Source: Alistipes sp. (GTDB lineage: Bacteria; Bacteroidota; Bacteroidia; Bacteroidales; Rikenellaceae). Taken from it: DNA of 64,000 bases. Location of the stretch: the NCBI GenBank assembly GCA_020026335.1, contig JAHHQO010000004.1, positions 62,001 through 126,000 of the forward strand, given 5' to 3'. Both the position numbers and the translations under genes were made by a program. Each line of letters begins with the position of its first letter. The first letter of the stretch is position 1. The notes beneath the pieces were generated by a model that saw nothing but the letters and a program-made list of their open reading frames with translations, was not told the DNA's origin and did no database searches. Positions 16,281-25,066 of this stretch are shown in pieces.

Positions 16281-16616
16281 TTAATCGGTTATCTCAATGA
16301 TTTCATCGACTCTTCCGCAAAGGAAGGCCCTCAAAGCAGTTTTATCAACGGCATAGTATTCTGCAATATGCTCATATTGCTTGACAAAGAAACGCTTCAG
16401 CACATCCGAAAAGTCAAAGCGGTAGCCCATAAGTGGAACAGACCTCTTGAAATAGACATTACTGTTCACGTTGTTTGTCAGCCAATTCTTCTGCTGCCGA
16501 CACAAGGGAACGCCCTCATTGAGTTGTTGTCTCAACTGATATACCTTGCTGTCTTGCAGGGTTGAAAGTTCGGGAATATCCCAATCCACGAACCTTGTCG
16601 CTATCGGTGTCATCAT
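16281..16616 (-). CDS. Hypothetical protein
   Basis: A 111-residue protein with a helical N-terminal half (LSTLQDSKVYQLRQQLNEG), a 'CRQQKNWLTNNV' segment and a basic/aromatic second half (RRF-type patch FSDVLKRFFVKQYEHIAEYY). Two ATGs (16616 and 16613) are possible. No membrane segment or recognised family. Operon spacing to both neighbours is 11-14 bases. Confidence 0.6.
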   Translation of the reverse strand: MMTPIATRFVDWDIPELSTLQDSKVYQLRQQLNEGVPLCRQQKNWLTNNVNSNVYFKRSVPLMGYRFDFSDVLKRFFVKQYEHIAEYYAVDKTALRAFLCGRVDEIIEITD

Positions 16617-16630
16617 AAGTCAATCCTCCT

Positions 16631-16810
16631 TTAGTCATAGATTAGTACCTCGTCCCGGTATTCCACAACCTCTTTGCCGTTGTTGAGCCTAACCACTATT
16701 TCATTACCATAATCACCAACCACTTCGCCCTCTGTATATCCTTTGTAAGGTGTGAGTAAAGTACAAGGACATCCAATAATGTCTGTTGTTTGTTCATCTT
16801 CGTAATACAT
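16631..16810 (-). CDS. 59-residue hypothetical protein
   Basis: A frame of exactly 59 codons between two tightly spaced genes, starting MYYEDEQTTDIIGCPCTLL. The second half (GYTEGEVVGDYGNEIVVRL then Tyr-Arg-Asp-Glu-Val-Leu-Ile-Tyr) has the alternating pattern of a small SH3-like beta barrel. Position in the operon (14 and 21 bases to the neighbours) and the coherent strand pattern support it being real. Function unknown. Confidence 0.55.
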   Translation of the reverse strand: MYYEDEQTTDIIGCPCTLLTPYKGYTEGEVVGDYGNEIVVRLNNGKEVVEYRDEVLIYD

Positions 16811-16831
16811 AGTCCGCTTTATGTTTAAGGG

Positions 16832-17125
16832 TTATCTGTAAGACCATTCTCCGTTTGAGAATACTTGAAAGTTCACATACTCATTACACAACTCGTGTGT
16901 CAGCACTCGGATATAAATCTCGTTCTTGTTCTCCAAAAGAGAAATCATTTCGTTTATCTCTTTTTCGGGGTAATCCCACTTTGAGGAAAACTCTCCCTCG
17001 ATATGGTCTTCTGCTCTGTCAAGATAACAGTCGCAAAAAGTTTCATCTAAAAATTTCTCTACCTTATCAAGGTCTTTCTCGTTCTCCGTACTTGCGTAGA
17101 AGATGTTTGTCGCATAATTTGCCAT
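16832..17125 (-). CDS. Small YubB/ferredoxin-fold-like protein
   Basis: A 97-residue acidic protein starting MANYATNIFYASTENEKDLDKVEKFLDETF, with the strand-helix-strand layout and the 'FSSKWDYPEKE' segment seen in the DUF1281/YubB ferredoxin-like group, so it may be a distant relative of the protein at 69-650. It is the first gene of a four-gene minus-strand operon. Role unknown. Confidence 0.6.
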   Translation of the reverse strand: MANYATNIFYASTENEKDLDKVEKFLDETFCDCYLDRAEDHIEGEFSSKWDYPEKEINEMISLLENKNEIYIRVLTHELCNEYVNFQVFSNGEWSYR

Positions 17126-17214
17126 AATCGCTTCTGATTTGATTTTTTATTTTTCCCTCTGGTTGCATCAGCTACTTTCGGGTTTGATTAAAATTATGGC
17201 GCATTGCAAGGTGT

Positions 17215-17391
17215 CCTGGCTCTTCTTGCACGGTTTCATTGGCAAAATACTACCACTGTTGCAAACTGAGTGTGGAGATTTTGGCAGGAACCGGCAGGCT
17301 TGACCTTGCGAAGAAGAAAGACAGGATATATACCTTCGCGACACAATTCTTATTCAACCAGCCCGAAGGTGATGAGGAAGAGGAGAAATGA
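17215..17391 (+). pseudogene. C-terminal fragment of a lost gene
   Basis: A plus-strand frame with no start codon reads ...LSVEILAGTGRLDLAKKKD then RIYTFATQFLFNQPEGDEEEEK and a TGA at 17389-17391. The amphipathic pattern and acidic tail look like a genuine protein C-terminus, but nothing upstream continues it and the region before is non-coding. Probably a relic left by rearrangement at the element edge. Confidence 0.3.
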
Positions 17392-17512
17392 CAAATTGCA
17401 GTATAATAGGAACACTAAAACGGGGAACCGCATTTCAAATAATGGCGGATAAAAAAGAAGTCTTGGCTGGCGAAAAGAAGGAGAGATAAGTCAAATTTAA
17501 TCCATCCAAATC

Positions 17513-17546
17513 TTTTGTTTATATATACAAAGGATGAACAAACTAT
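17513..17546. repeat. 34-bp direct repeat, copy 1
   Basis: Matches 17650-17683 at 30 of 34 positions (shared core TATATATACAAAGGAT, and AAACTAT at the end). Each copy contains the near-palindrome TTTGTnTATATATACAAA. Candidate recombination core, attachment-site relic or regulator site. Confidence 0.5.
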
Positions 17547-17611
17547 CTGTATATGCTTTTGTGTGTTTAATTACGTTGGTAAGGTATAAAAGAGAGTTGC
17601 TTACGAAAAGA

Positions 17612-17640
17612 AAAAGGATTGAACCCTCAAGATTCAATCC
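17612..17640 (-). terminator. Terminator between the two direct repeats
   Basis: On the minus strand GGATTGAA-TCTTGAGGG-TTCAATCC is followed by TTTTTCTTTTCG. A typical intrinsic terminator, although no intact minus-strand gene is seen upstream of it. Confidence 0.6.
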
Positions 17641-17649
17641 GTCTATATT

Positions 17650-17683
17650 CTTTGTCTATATATACAAAGGATAAATAAACTAT
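17650..17683. repeat. 34-bp direct repeat, copy 2
   Basis: Second copy of the repeat at 17513-17546, 137 bases away, with the same internal near-palindrome. Confidence 0.5.
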
Positions 17684-18010
17684 ATATGTGTACTGCAATC
17701 AAGTTGTAGCAATGTTGTTTTTTGATTCCACTGATGTTGTTATTACTATGTTGTAACTCCTTTTTCTTTTGGTCGGCAAAATATCTCAAATGAGTACAAA
17801 ACACTAAAAACGAAGAAATGAAAACAACAACCAAGTATCTGCAAATAAACAAAAATGCACAGGATACAAACTGAAAATGGCAAGTAACAGAAACTTTATA
17901 TTGGGATAAAATTGTTCCTAATTTGTTACTTACAAATGTGAAAATAGCACTCTATATTTTGTATATCAATCAATTATATTTTGCTTGTAATAATTCAATG
18001 TGGTTTTTTA
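17684..18010. other. AT-rich border stretch without a gene
   Basis: Very AT-rich sequence with several short stops-in-all-frames stretches. I see no gene, tRNA or convincing promoter. It lies between the repeats above and the decayed fimbria-locus gene and probably contains the element/chromosome junction. Confidence 0.4.
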
Positions 18011-19027
18011 TTAATTAATGGATGAAACATTGTCTCGCCGATTGTTGCCAATCGGGAGTAAAATATCTTCGTAATCGCCCCGGTCCTCCACATCGACCTC
18101 AAATTCTCCGCAGACGGCTTCACCATCGGTGATGACGATGCTGTCCGCAGTGATAACACCGCCACGGGGTTGGTATCTAAGTTGGAACGAAACGTCAAAA
18201 TCTAATTTCTTCACCTTGCCGTTCTTGAGTTTGAGCACCAAACCCAACGTGTGACCTCGGGGTGCGGAGGTGGTCGGTTCGAAGTTGCAACAGCCGAACG
18301 AGCGCACCACTGCCTGCACACCCCACGGGGTGAGGTCGGCATCGTAGAGCAGGGAGACGGGCGTGGACGAGGTGTGTGCGTTGTGGAGCATCACTCCGTC
18401 GGCTATGCCCGACAAAGTACCGCGCGCCTGTGCCACATGTTCGATGCCCGAAAGAAATTCATACCGTATCAGATAGCTGAAGACCATGGGTTGAAGCTCG
18501 ACATGCAGCGTTCGGGTGTCTGCCCCGATGCGGAAGTTGTCGCGGTGACAACCGTAGAGCATATCGGGAGGGGGGGGCAGTCTGTGTACCGTCCTGGGAG
18601 CGCGTGACCTTGCGTGTGGTGGCGCGTGCGGTCGAAAAATGATTCATATCCTCAAACATGATGTATTCGGTGTCGTTGTTGTGGAACAGCAACGTGTAGT
18701 CACCATACTGACGGCGGTATTGCCCGTCATGAGTGGGCAGGTTGGTTGAGCCGAGAAGGGCATCATCGGCATAAAACGACATACGCGGTCCCTGTGGCAG
18801 CGCAGGGCGCAGTTCATCGTAGGCAATGCCGAATTTCGAGGGCCAGTTCATCTCCCAATCGGTCAGCCCTATGTAGGGAATTTCCCTCTCCTGACGGTAG
18901 TCTGCCGCCACCCATAATCGGGGCGAGGGGCATTCGTATGCCTCGCAAAGACGCTTGTGCTGGCAGGCGGTCATGCCGATAAGTGCCACACCACGATTAA
19001 CCACTTATATATCTGTCGTAAACTCAT
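18011..19027 (-). pseudogene. DUF5119-type fimbria-locus lipoprotein, broken by two frameshifts
   Basis: The natural start is ATG 19027, which overlaps the stop of the DUF3575 gene (ATGA). It begins MSLRQIYKWLIVV and then runs out of frame. Removing two bases near 18992 joins it to ALIGMTAC-QHKRLCEAYEC, giving a normal lipoprotein signal (Cys after Thr-Ala). The DUF5119-like body (LWVAADYRQEREIPYIGLTD and later MSFYADD) continues to about 18578, where a run of eight C on the coding strand shifts the frame. The rest (MLYGCHRDNFRIG... to 18011) resumes in another frame; seven or ten C would restore it. DUF5119 lipoproteins sit beside fimbrillins in Bacteroidales. Confidence 0.75.
18570..18577. 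repeat. G8 homopolymer at a frameshift (slippage tract)
   Basis: Eight consecutive G (plus strand) lie exactly where the DUF5119 reading frame breaks. With seven the downstream frame is joined: GCC CCC CCT CCC GAT ATG. Such tracts are classic slipped-strand phase-variation sites and also common sequencing-error sites. Confidence 0.7.
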
Positions 19028-19974
19028 TTCCTGTCTCTCTTTAATTGATTCGTGTTGCCCCTGCCGATGAGCCATACCAACGAAATCTCCGCCTTGGTGG
19101 GGCCTATCCAATGGCGGTGTTTGGTGCACTGACGGATATAGCACCCGTTTCGGGGCAGATACTCCTTGTATGTACCCCCGCCATAACCTATGCCGATGAC
19201 AAAATTGAGGTTAAGACGACGAGCCACGGGCAGCGAATAACCGTACTCCAAACCGATGGCATAATTCCATCGGTCGGCCAAATAGCCGCGTCCGCCCAAC
19301 TCGAAATCGTAGGTGAGCAACTGTCCGCTAATGCCTACATGATGACCTGTGAGGGGGTTTGTTCGGCTTCTCTCGCTCAACCATTTGCGCAGGGCGAAAT
19401 CACCTCCGTAGGTGCGCCAATATCTGTGGTGGTGGCGGTTGCTCCACCAGGCATACATCCAGTTGCCCGACAGCGACCAGTTGCGCCCCAGATGGAACTC
19501 TGCGCCGAGGTTGGGAATGAGCAGGGCATCGTAAAGCAGGTTGGTTTTCAGTGCCATGTAAAACGGGGCGGCGGTGTATGGAGGCGTAAGAGGAATACAT
19601 CTCTCCGTCAGCCGAATTACCTCGGTGGTTTGTGACTCCGGGAAGTATGCCGTAGTGTCGCGGTGAAGCATTCGCAGGGTGAGTGATAACTTATCGGCGA
19701 GGTAGTCCTCCGTAATATGTAAGCTGAGACGCTGGAGCGGCAAACCTTTCATGGGGTGTGCCTTGGGGTAGGTGGCAACCGATAGCGTGATGATGCGCTG
19801 TGCGAGGTGACATTTGTCTGTTTGTGGCGATTTTCTCGCCATATAAAACGAGTGCAGATTCTTGCTTCGGAGGATGTCAATCTTTTTGGGAAAAGAGTCG
19901 CGCTCCTGTGCCGAGAGGGGCGTGGCGCAGATTCCGACAAGGAGGAAAAGGAGGGGTGACAGTGTGTATTTCAT
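19024..19974 (-). CDS. DUF3575 outer-membrane barrel protein of a fimbria locus
   Basis: A 316-residue protein with a signal peptide (MKYTLSPLLFLLVGICATPLSAQ). The C-terminal 190 residues match DUF3575: ALKTNLLYDALLIPNLGAEF, 'WSLSGNWMYAWWS', 'NPLTGHHVGISGQLLTYDFE', 'AIGLEYGYSLPVARRLNLNF' and a closing 'GIGYGGGTYKEY'. Family members are outer-membrane barrel proteins found next to DUF5119 and Mfa/Fim-type fimbria genes. The start at 19974 was preferred over 20001 because the signal peptide begins there. The stop overlaps the DUF5119 start. A CACTTTG box around 20004-20011 may be its promoter. Confidence 0.85.
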   Translation of the reverse strand: MKYTLSPLLFLLVGICATPLSAQERDSFPKKIDILRSKNLHSFYMARKSPQTDKCHLAQRIITLSVATYPKAHPMKGLPLQRLSLHITEDYLADKLSLTLRMLHRDTTAYFPESQTTEVIRLTERCIPLTPPYTAAPFYMALKTNLLYDALLIPNLGAEFHLGRNWSLSGNWMYAWWSNRHHHRYWRTYGGDFALRKWLSERSRTNPLTGHHVGISGQLLTYDFELGGRGYLADRWNYAIGLEYGYSLPVARRLNLNFVIGIGYGGGTYKEYLPRNGCYIRQCTKHRHWIGPTKAEISLVWLIGRGNTNQLKRDRK

Positions 19975-20082
19975 GGCTACAAATGTTTCTATGCGTGACA
20001 CTGCAAAGTGTTTGCCAAATGAATCCCCGAAGACGGAAATTGTGCTGTGGAGGAAAAATTAGGTAATCCACACGAAAAATCG

Positions 20083-20090
20083 TACCTTTA
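20083..20090 (+). promoter_or_regulatory. -7-like box for sbcDC
   Basis: TACCTTTA differs from TAnnTTTG in the last base only and lies 25 bases before the sbcD ATG at 20115. Confidence 0.4.
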
Positions 20091-20114
20091 TCCGTTCAAT
20101 AGATAATTAGAGCA

Positions 20115-21335
20115 ATGAAGATACTTCACACCAGCGATTGGCACTTGGGACAGGAATTTTACTCCTACGACAGACGGGAGGAGCATCAGGCATTTTTCGA
20201 CCAGCTGAAAAACATCGTCAGAGAGGAACAACCCGATGTGATGGTGGTCAGTGGTGATGTCTACCATACGGTAGCCCCATCGAATGGCGTGATGAGGATG
20301 TTTACCGACTCGTTGGTGGAGATTTGCGGGGCGTGCCCCACGATGAACGTGGTGGTCATCGCCGGTAACCACGACAGCAACTCTCGTTTGGAGGTCAATC
20401 GCTCTTTGTGGTCGCGCTTCAACGTGTCGATTGTCGGCAGTATAGAGCGCACCGATGACCATGAGGTTGATTTGTCGATGAATATCATCTCGGTAAAAAG
20501 CGGTAGTGGCGACACCATCGGATATGTTGTTGCGATACCACATATATTTAATAAAGCCTATCCCTCGTGGACGGGAGGTCAGAGTGTCGAAGACAAGCAG
20601 CGCATGTTCTACGAAAAGGTGGCCGAAGCGTTGGGTGATACCCATAATCTGCCTGTCGTGATGATGGCGCACATGGCGGTCTTGGGGTGCAACATTTCGG
20701 GGCATGACGACTCGCGAGGGAATCTCGAATATATCGGCATCTCGACCCTGAACCCCGTGCCGTTCGACTATCTGGCACTCGGACATATCCACTATCCGCA
20801 GGACATCGCCACCGGGCGACCGACCTGCCGTGCGCGCTATTGCGGTTCTCCGCTGCCTGTCAGCTTCGATGAAGAGTATTCGCATTCGGTCTCGATTGTC
20901 GAAATCGAACGGCATGGCGAAAAAGGCACGTGCCGCACCATACCTGTTGTCAATCCGCGTCCCGTGGTGACACTGCCCCGCGAGGCGACCGACTTCGAAA
21001 CGGCTTTGGAGGCACTGTCGTGTTTCCCCGATGATGAGAAGGCCTATGTGCGTCTGCACGTGAAGTTGGACAGCGTGGCACCTGTCGATGCCATGGAGCG
21101 CGCCGAGCGTGTGGTGGACGGCAAGGCGTGCCGTTTCTGCTGTTTCAAGTGGGAGCGCAAAGAGGCGGACAAATTGCAGGCGAGAGAGTTTGCCGACATC
21201 AACGAATTTCGATTGTTGAGTCCTGTCGAGGTGGCGCGTCAATATTATAAAGAGCACTGTGGCGAGGAGATGCCCTCGGAACTGGTCGGGCTGGTCAGCG
21301 AGGTGTATGAGCAAATGAAACGCAAGGAGGAGTAG
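20115..21335 (+). CDS. sbcD: Exonuclease subunit SbcD (Mre11-type nuclease)
   Basis: A 406-residue metallophosphoesterase, the nuclease half of the SbcCD complex that cleaves hairpins and DNA ends. All metal-binding motifs are present: LHTSDWHLG (D8, H10), VSGDVYH, VIAGNHDS, MMAHMAV and LGHIHYP. The C-terminal cap (about 300-406) is diverged as usual. It is 2 bases upstream of sbcC, with which it forms an operon. It reads as an ordinary chromosomal copy, intact and of normal length. Confidence 0.95.
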   Translation: MKILHTSDWHLGQEFYSYDRREEHQAFFDQLKNIVREEQPDVMVVSGDVYHTVAPSNGVMRMFTDSLVEICGACPTMNVVVIAGNHDSNSRLEVNRSLWSRFNVSIVGSIERTDDHEVDLSMNIISVKSGSGDTIGYVVAIPHIFNKAYPSWTGGQSVEDKQRMFYEKVAEALGDTHNLPVVMMAHMAVLGCNISGHDDSRGNLEYIGISTLNPVPFDYLALGHIHYPQDIATGRPTCRARYCGSPLPVSFDEEYSHSVSIVEIERHGEKGTCRTIPVVNPRPVVTLPREATDFETALEALSCFPDDEKAYVRLHVKLDSVAPVDAMERAERVVDGKACRFCCFKWERKEADKLQAREFADINEFRLLSPVEVARQYYKEHCGEEMPSELVGLVSEVYEQMKRKEE

Positions 21336-21337
21336 CA

Positions 21338-24300
21338 ATGAAACTGAAAAAACTAACCATACATAATATCACATCCATCGAGGATGCCGTCATCGATTTC
21401 GAACACGGACCTTTGGCGAACGACTCGCTGTTTCTGATTACGGGAATCACGGGTTCGGGCAAATCCTCGATTTTGGACTCCATCTGTCTGGCGCTTTACT
21501 GCACCACACCGCGTATCAAGGAGTGTAAGAGCGAGAAATATGTCGATGACAAGGAGACCTTCAACACCAGGCAAAACGGTGGTGCAACGGTAGATAGCAC
21601 CGATGTGCGTATGTATATTCGTCGTGGTGCGAAGGATGCCTTTGTGGAGCTGGTTTTCACCGATAAGGACGATTGTGTGCTGACTTCGCGCTGGAGTTGT
21701 GCCAAGTCACAGCGTGCGCCCTATCGTGTCATGGATTACACCATCGAGTTGTGGAACGACAAGAGAAACCTGCTGACCGACAAGAAACGCGAGTTTTGTG
21801 ATATGATTGTCGAGCGTCTGGGCATGACCTTCGAGCAGTTCTGCCGTACAACGATGCTGGCACAGGGCGAGTTCACGAAGTTCTTGAAATCGACAGTCGA
21901 TGAGAAGTCCGCTATTCTGGAGAAGGTGACCGGCACGGAGATTTACACGCAGATAGGCGCGCAAATCAGTCAAATTTACTCCGAAAAGAAGCGTGCTTAT
22001 GCAGATTTGGAGTTGCAGTTGGGCACTATCCGCTTGCTGACGGACGAAGAAAAAACGACAATCAACGAAGAAATCAGGCGTTTGCAACAGTCTGCTTCCG
22101 CGATGTCGGCCGAGAAATCGCGCCTTATGGAGCAGCACCGTTGGTTGGAAGCCCGAAGCGAAGCCGAGCGCAAACTCTCGGATTATTCTGTCCGGCAATC
22201 GGAACTTCAATGCATCGAGCAGTCCGAAAATTTTGTCAAGGAGCGACAGCTTCTTGAGGATTGGGACAAATGCATGGTGCGCGAGTCGTGGTTGCGCAAG
22301 AAGGCACTCACGGCGGAGCTGTTCAATTTGGAAAAAGCGGATGCCGAGTTGAAACAACGTTACGAGAATTTCCTGCGCGGCATATTCGGCGAGGAGCGCA
22401 AACACAGCGAATTGTGCAGTAACCACGATGCCTGCAACGCCTATATCGAGGAGCGGAGTGAGCAGGCCGCCATGTTCCGACAGGCGGATACCATTCTGCT
22501 CTTGCTGGGGCAGACGGACGATGCCCACCGCCAAATCGCAGGCAATCAGCAACGTTTGGAGTCGGTGAAGGCAAATATCGGAGAGCAGGAAAAGAAGATT
22601 GGAACATTGAACGCCGAGCGCGAAAAGTTGCAACAGAGCGATGCGAAGAACCGCAAGGCGTTGCAGCAGGCGCAGGACGAACTGCGTCAGTTCGATTTAA
22701 AGGAACTGCAAACCGAGCGCACCCGACAACAGCGCAGTATCAACGCTCTCACGGAATTTGAATCCGTTTACAAAAAATACCGTCAGGCAATGGAACTGAT
22801 GGCAAAAGCGGACGAGGAGTACCGCACGGCTTGCGAAAGTGTGCAGGTGTGCGAGCGTCAGCAAAAAGAGTTGCAGGAACAATATACGGCAGCCGAAAAA
22901 GATTTCCACAACGTGGAGCAGACCTTCGAGAAGCAGAAGATGTCGTGTGACGATGTGCTGAAGAACATTCGCAGCCGATTGGTTGTGGGGGACACCTGTC
23001 CGCTGTGCGGTCAGAAGGTGGAGGTCGTGCATCGTGATGAGGCCTTCGAGTCGGTGCTCGCTCCCATGAAAAAACTGTTGGAGACCAAGCGCGAGCAATT
23101 CGACAAGGCTTATCGGGCCTATTCGGACAAAAGTGCCGAGGTGACGATGGGGCGGCGTGACATTACCCGGTGTGAGAAGAATAAGTCACTTGCCGAAAAG
23201 GAGTTGCAGACCGCTACCCAAAACTATCGGGAGAATGGGGCAGGCGAGCCCTATCGTGAGGCAGACAACATCGAGGAACGCATCAAGGAAGATATACAGC
23301 TGATGGAACAGCAGTTGTCGGAGCTGGACGAGAAAATCATGCAGGTGGGTGTTTGTCAGGAGAAGGTCTCAGTATGTAGCAAGTGTTGCGAGACATCACT
23401 GTCCCGACTCACCGATGCCGACCGTGAAATTGGCGAAGCGCAGGAGCAACTTTCGAAATATAGAACACAGGCGGAGGGTTTCAAGGCAGGCATCTCCACC
23501 CATGAGGAGACCATCAGTCAGAATATGGTGCGACTTGCGGAGATGATAACTCTTCCGCACTGGCAGGAGATGTACGCACATTCCTCCGAGGAGTTCCGCG
23601 CTGATATTCGCCGGCAGGCAGATGCCTACACGGCACAGCAGGAGAAACTGTCTACACTCACGGAGCAGATTCGCAACCACGAACATCGTCTGGAGGAGTT
23701 GCGCTCGCGTGTGGGTAATATCTGCGAGAAGAAACCCTCGTGGGCAGATGTCAATACCCAAGATGAGGTAGCCTTTCACAACATCGAGTCGGTAGGGCGT
23801 CAGTTGTACGATGCTGTGACCAACCATGTGAGCAATGTCGTGGCGAAGCAAAAGGAGTTGGAGAAGGAGGAAGCGCAGATACATACCTATTTGCAACAGG
23901 AGGATGCCGTCTCGGAGGAGAGAATTGCCCAATTGGCGGAACAATCGGCCGAGACAGTCAATGCCGTGAGAGCTGCCCATAACGAATATCGTGAGAAGTG
24001 CACGGCTTTGAGTGCGAACATCGAGACGGTGAAAAAGGAGCTGGTTGCATTAGAGGAGCATATGCCCCAATTTGAGGAGGGATTGAATGATATTGAGTCG
24101 CTGACCCTGCGTATGGATAGTTTGGAGCAGGAACAGGCGGAAACGGCACGCAAAATCGGTGGCGAGCAGAACAAGTTGTCCAAGGATGCAGAGGACGGCA
24201 GTCATTACCGGGTCGTAGAACAGCAATTGACCGCGGCAAGGAGCGTCAGAGACAAATGGTCGGTGCTCAATAGTATGTTTGGTGCAGGCGAGGGCAAATA

Positions 24301-24769
24301 TTTCAGAATCATAGCCCAAAGCTATATCCTCAAGGAATTGATACGAAATGCCAACCGCTATTTGAGTACCCTTACATCGCGTTACGAGCTGGTGTGTCAG
24401 TCGGGTGCGCTGATTATCCTCCTCAAAGATAATGATGCCGGAGGTATCGTGCGTCCCGTAACGACCATTTCTGGTGGCGAGAGTTTCCTCGTGTCGCTCT
24501 CTCTGGCGTTGGGGCTCTCGGCATTGGGCAGCAGCAATGTGTCGATGGATATACTCTTTATCGATGAGGGTTTCGGTACGCTGGACGGCACTTATCTCAA
24601 TACGGTGATGGACACCCTCGAGAAGTTGCACCACATGGGTGGTCGCAAAGTGGGCATTATCAGCCACGTGGAGAGCCTCAAGGAGCGACTCTCCACTCAA
24701 ATCCGTCTCGTGCGTGAGAATACGACCAAGAGTCGGGTAGAGGTAGTCAGCACCATCGGCGGTGAATAA
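21338..24769 (+). CDS. sbcC: Exonuclease subunit SbcC (Rad50-type ATPase)
   Basis: A 1143-residue SMC/Rad50-family ATPase. Walker A GITGSGKSS lies at residues 36-44, a long coiled coil follows, and the zinc hook CPLCG is near residue 555. The signature TISGGESFLVSLSLALGLSA and Walker B DILFIDEGFGTLD lie near the C-terminus. It works with SbcD in DNA-end and palindrome processing. It ends at a perfect terminator 4 bases downstream. Complete and typical. Confidence 0.95.
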   Translation: MKLKKLTIHNITSIEDAVIDFEHGPLANDSLFLITGITGSGKSSILDSICLALYCTTPRIKECKSEKYVDDKETFNTRQNGGATVDSTDVRMYIRRGAKDAFVELVFTDKDDCVLTSRWSCAKSQRAPYRVMDYTIELWNDKRNLLTDKKREFCDMIVERLGMTFEQFCRTTMLAQGEFTKFLKSTVDEKSAILEKVTGTEIYTQIGAQISQIYSEKKRAYADLELQLGTIRLLTDEEKTTINEEIRRLQQSASAMSAEKSRLMEQHRWLEARSEAERKLSDYSVRQSELQCIEQSENFVKERQLLEDWDKCMVRESWLRKKALTAELFNLEKADAELKQRYENFLRGIFGEERKHSELCSNHDACNAYIEERSEQAAMFRQADTILLLLGQTDDAHRQIAGNQQRLESVKANIGEQEKKIGTLNAEREKLQQSDAKNRKALQQAQDELRQFDLKELQTERTRQQRSINALTEFESVYKKYRQAMELMAKADEEYRTACESVQVCERQQKELQEQYTAAEKDFHNVEQTFEKQKMSCDDVLKNIRSRLVVGDTCPLCGQKVEVVHRDEAFESVLAPMKKLLETKREQFDKAYRAYSDKSAEVTMGRRDITRCEKNKSLAEKELQTATQNYRENGAGEPYREADNIEERIKEDIQLMEQQLSELDEKIMQVGVCQEKVSVCSKCCETSLSRLTDADREIGEAQEQLSKYRTQAEGFKAGISTHEETISQNMVRLAEMITLPHWQEMYAHSSEEFRADIRRQADAYTAQQEKLSTLTEQIRNHEHRLEELRSRVGNICEKKPSWADVNTQDEVAFHNIESVGRQLYDAVTNHVSNVVAKQKELEKEEAQIHTYLQQEDAVSEERIAQLAEQSAETVNAVRAAHNEYREKCTALSANIETVKKELVALEEHMPQFEEGLNDIESLTLRMDSLEQEQAETARKIGGEQNKLSKDAEDGSHYRVVEQQLTAARSVRDKWSVLNSMFGAGEGKYFRIIAQSYILKELIRNANRYLSTLTSRYELVCQSGALIILLKDNDAGGIVRPVTTISGGESFLVSLSLALGLSALGSSNVSMDILFIDEGFGTLDGTYLNTVMDTLEKLHHMGGRKVGIISHVESLKERLSTQIRLVRENTTKSRVEVVSTIGGE

Positions 24770-24773
24770 ACTA

Positions 24774-24804
24774 AAAAATCCGCCGGAGAACCCGGCGGAT
24801 TTTT
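24774..24804 (+). terminator. Terminator after sbcDC
   Basis: AAAAATCCGCCGG and CCGGCGGATTTTT form a 13-bp stem with a 5-base loop, directly after the sbcC stop. Confidence 0.95.
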
Positions 24805-24975
24805 CACACACAAACATTAACAATACAAACAATGAATGGCTGAATGAAATCATTGTTATTTTCATTTGCAAAGATGACCGAAAAAATAATTGTGGGCAAT
24901 CACCATTTGCAGGTATTTTGAAAATTGATGACTACCGAAAAAAGTAAAAAAGTGTGGAATAATGCCTGTTTTTTG

Positions 24976-25006
24976 TTTTGATATTAAATTTTCTGCACTA
25001 TCTTTG
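24976..25006 (+). promoter_or_regulatory. rho promoter
   Basis: TTTTG (24976-24980) as -33 element and TATCTTTG (24999-25006) as -7 box, spaced 18 bases, about 60 bases before the rho ATG. An inverted repeat AACAATGA/TCATTGTT (24828-24857) lies further upstream. The remaining leader shows no clear structure. Confidence 0.7.
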
Positions 25007-25066
25007 CGTTGATATTCCAGCAGTCGGGCGTCCGTCCGATAACTAAATCTCAATTATAATAGTAAT

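Noticed and set aside
20088..21338. Open antisense frame of 416 codons opposite sbcD
   Set aside because: It is a mirror of the GC-skewed codons of sbcD, has no signal, domain or start context, and the sense gene has all family motifs.
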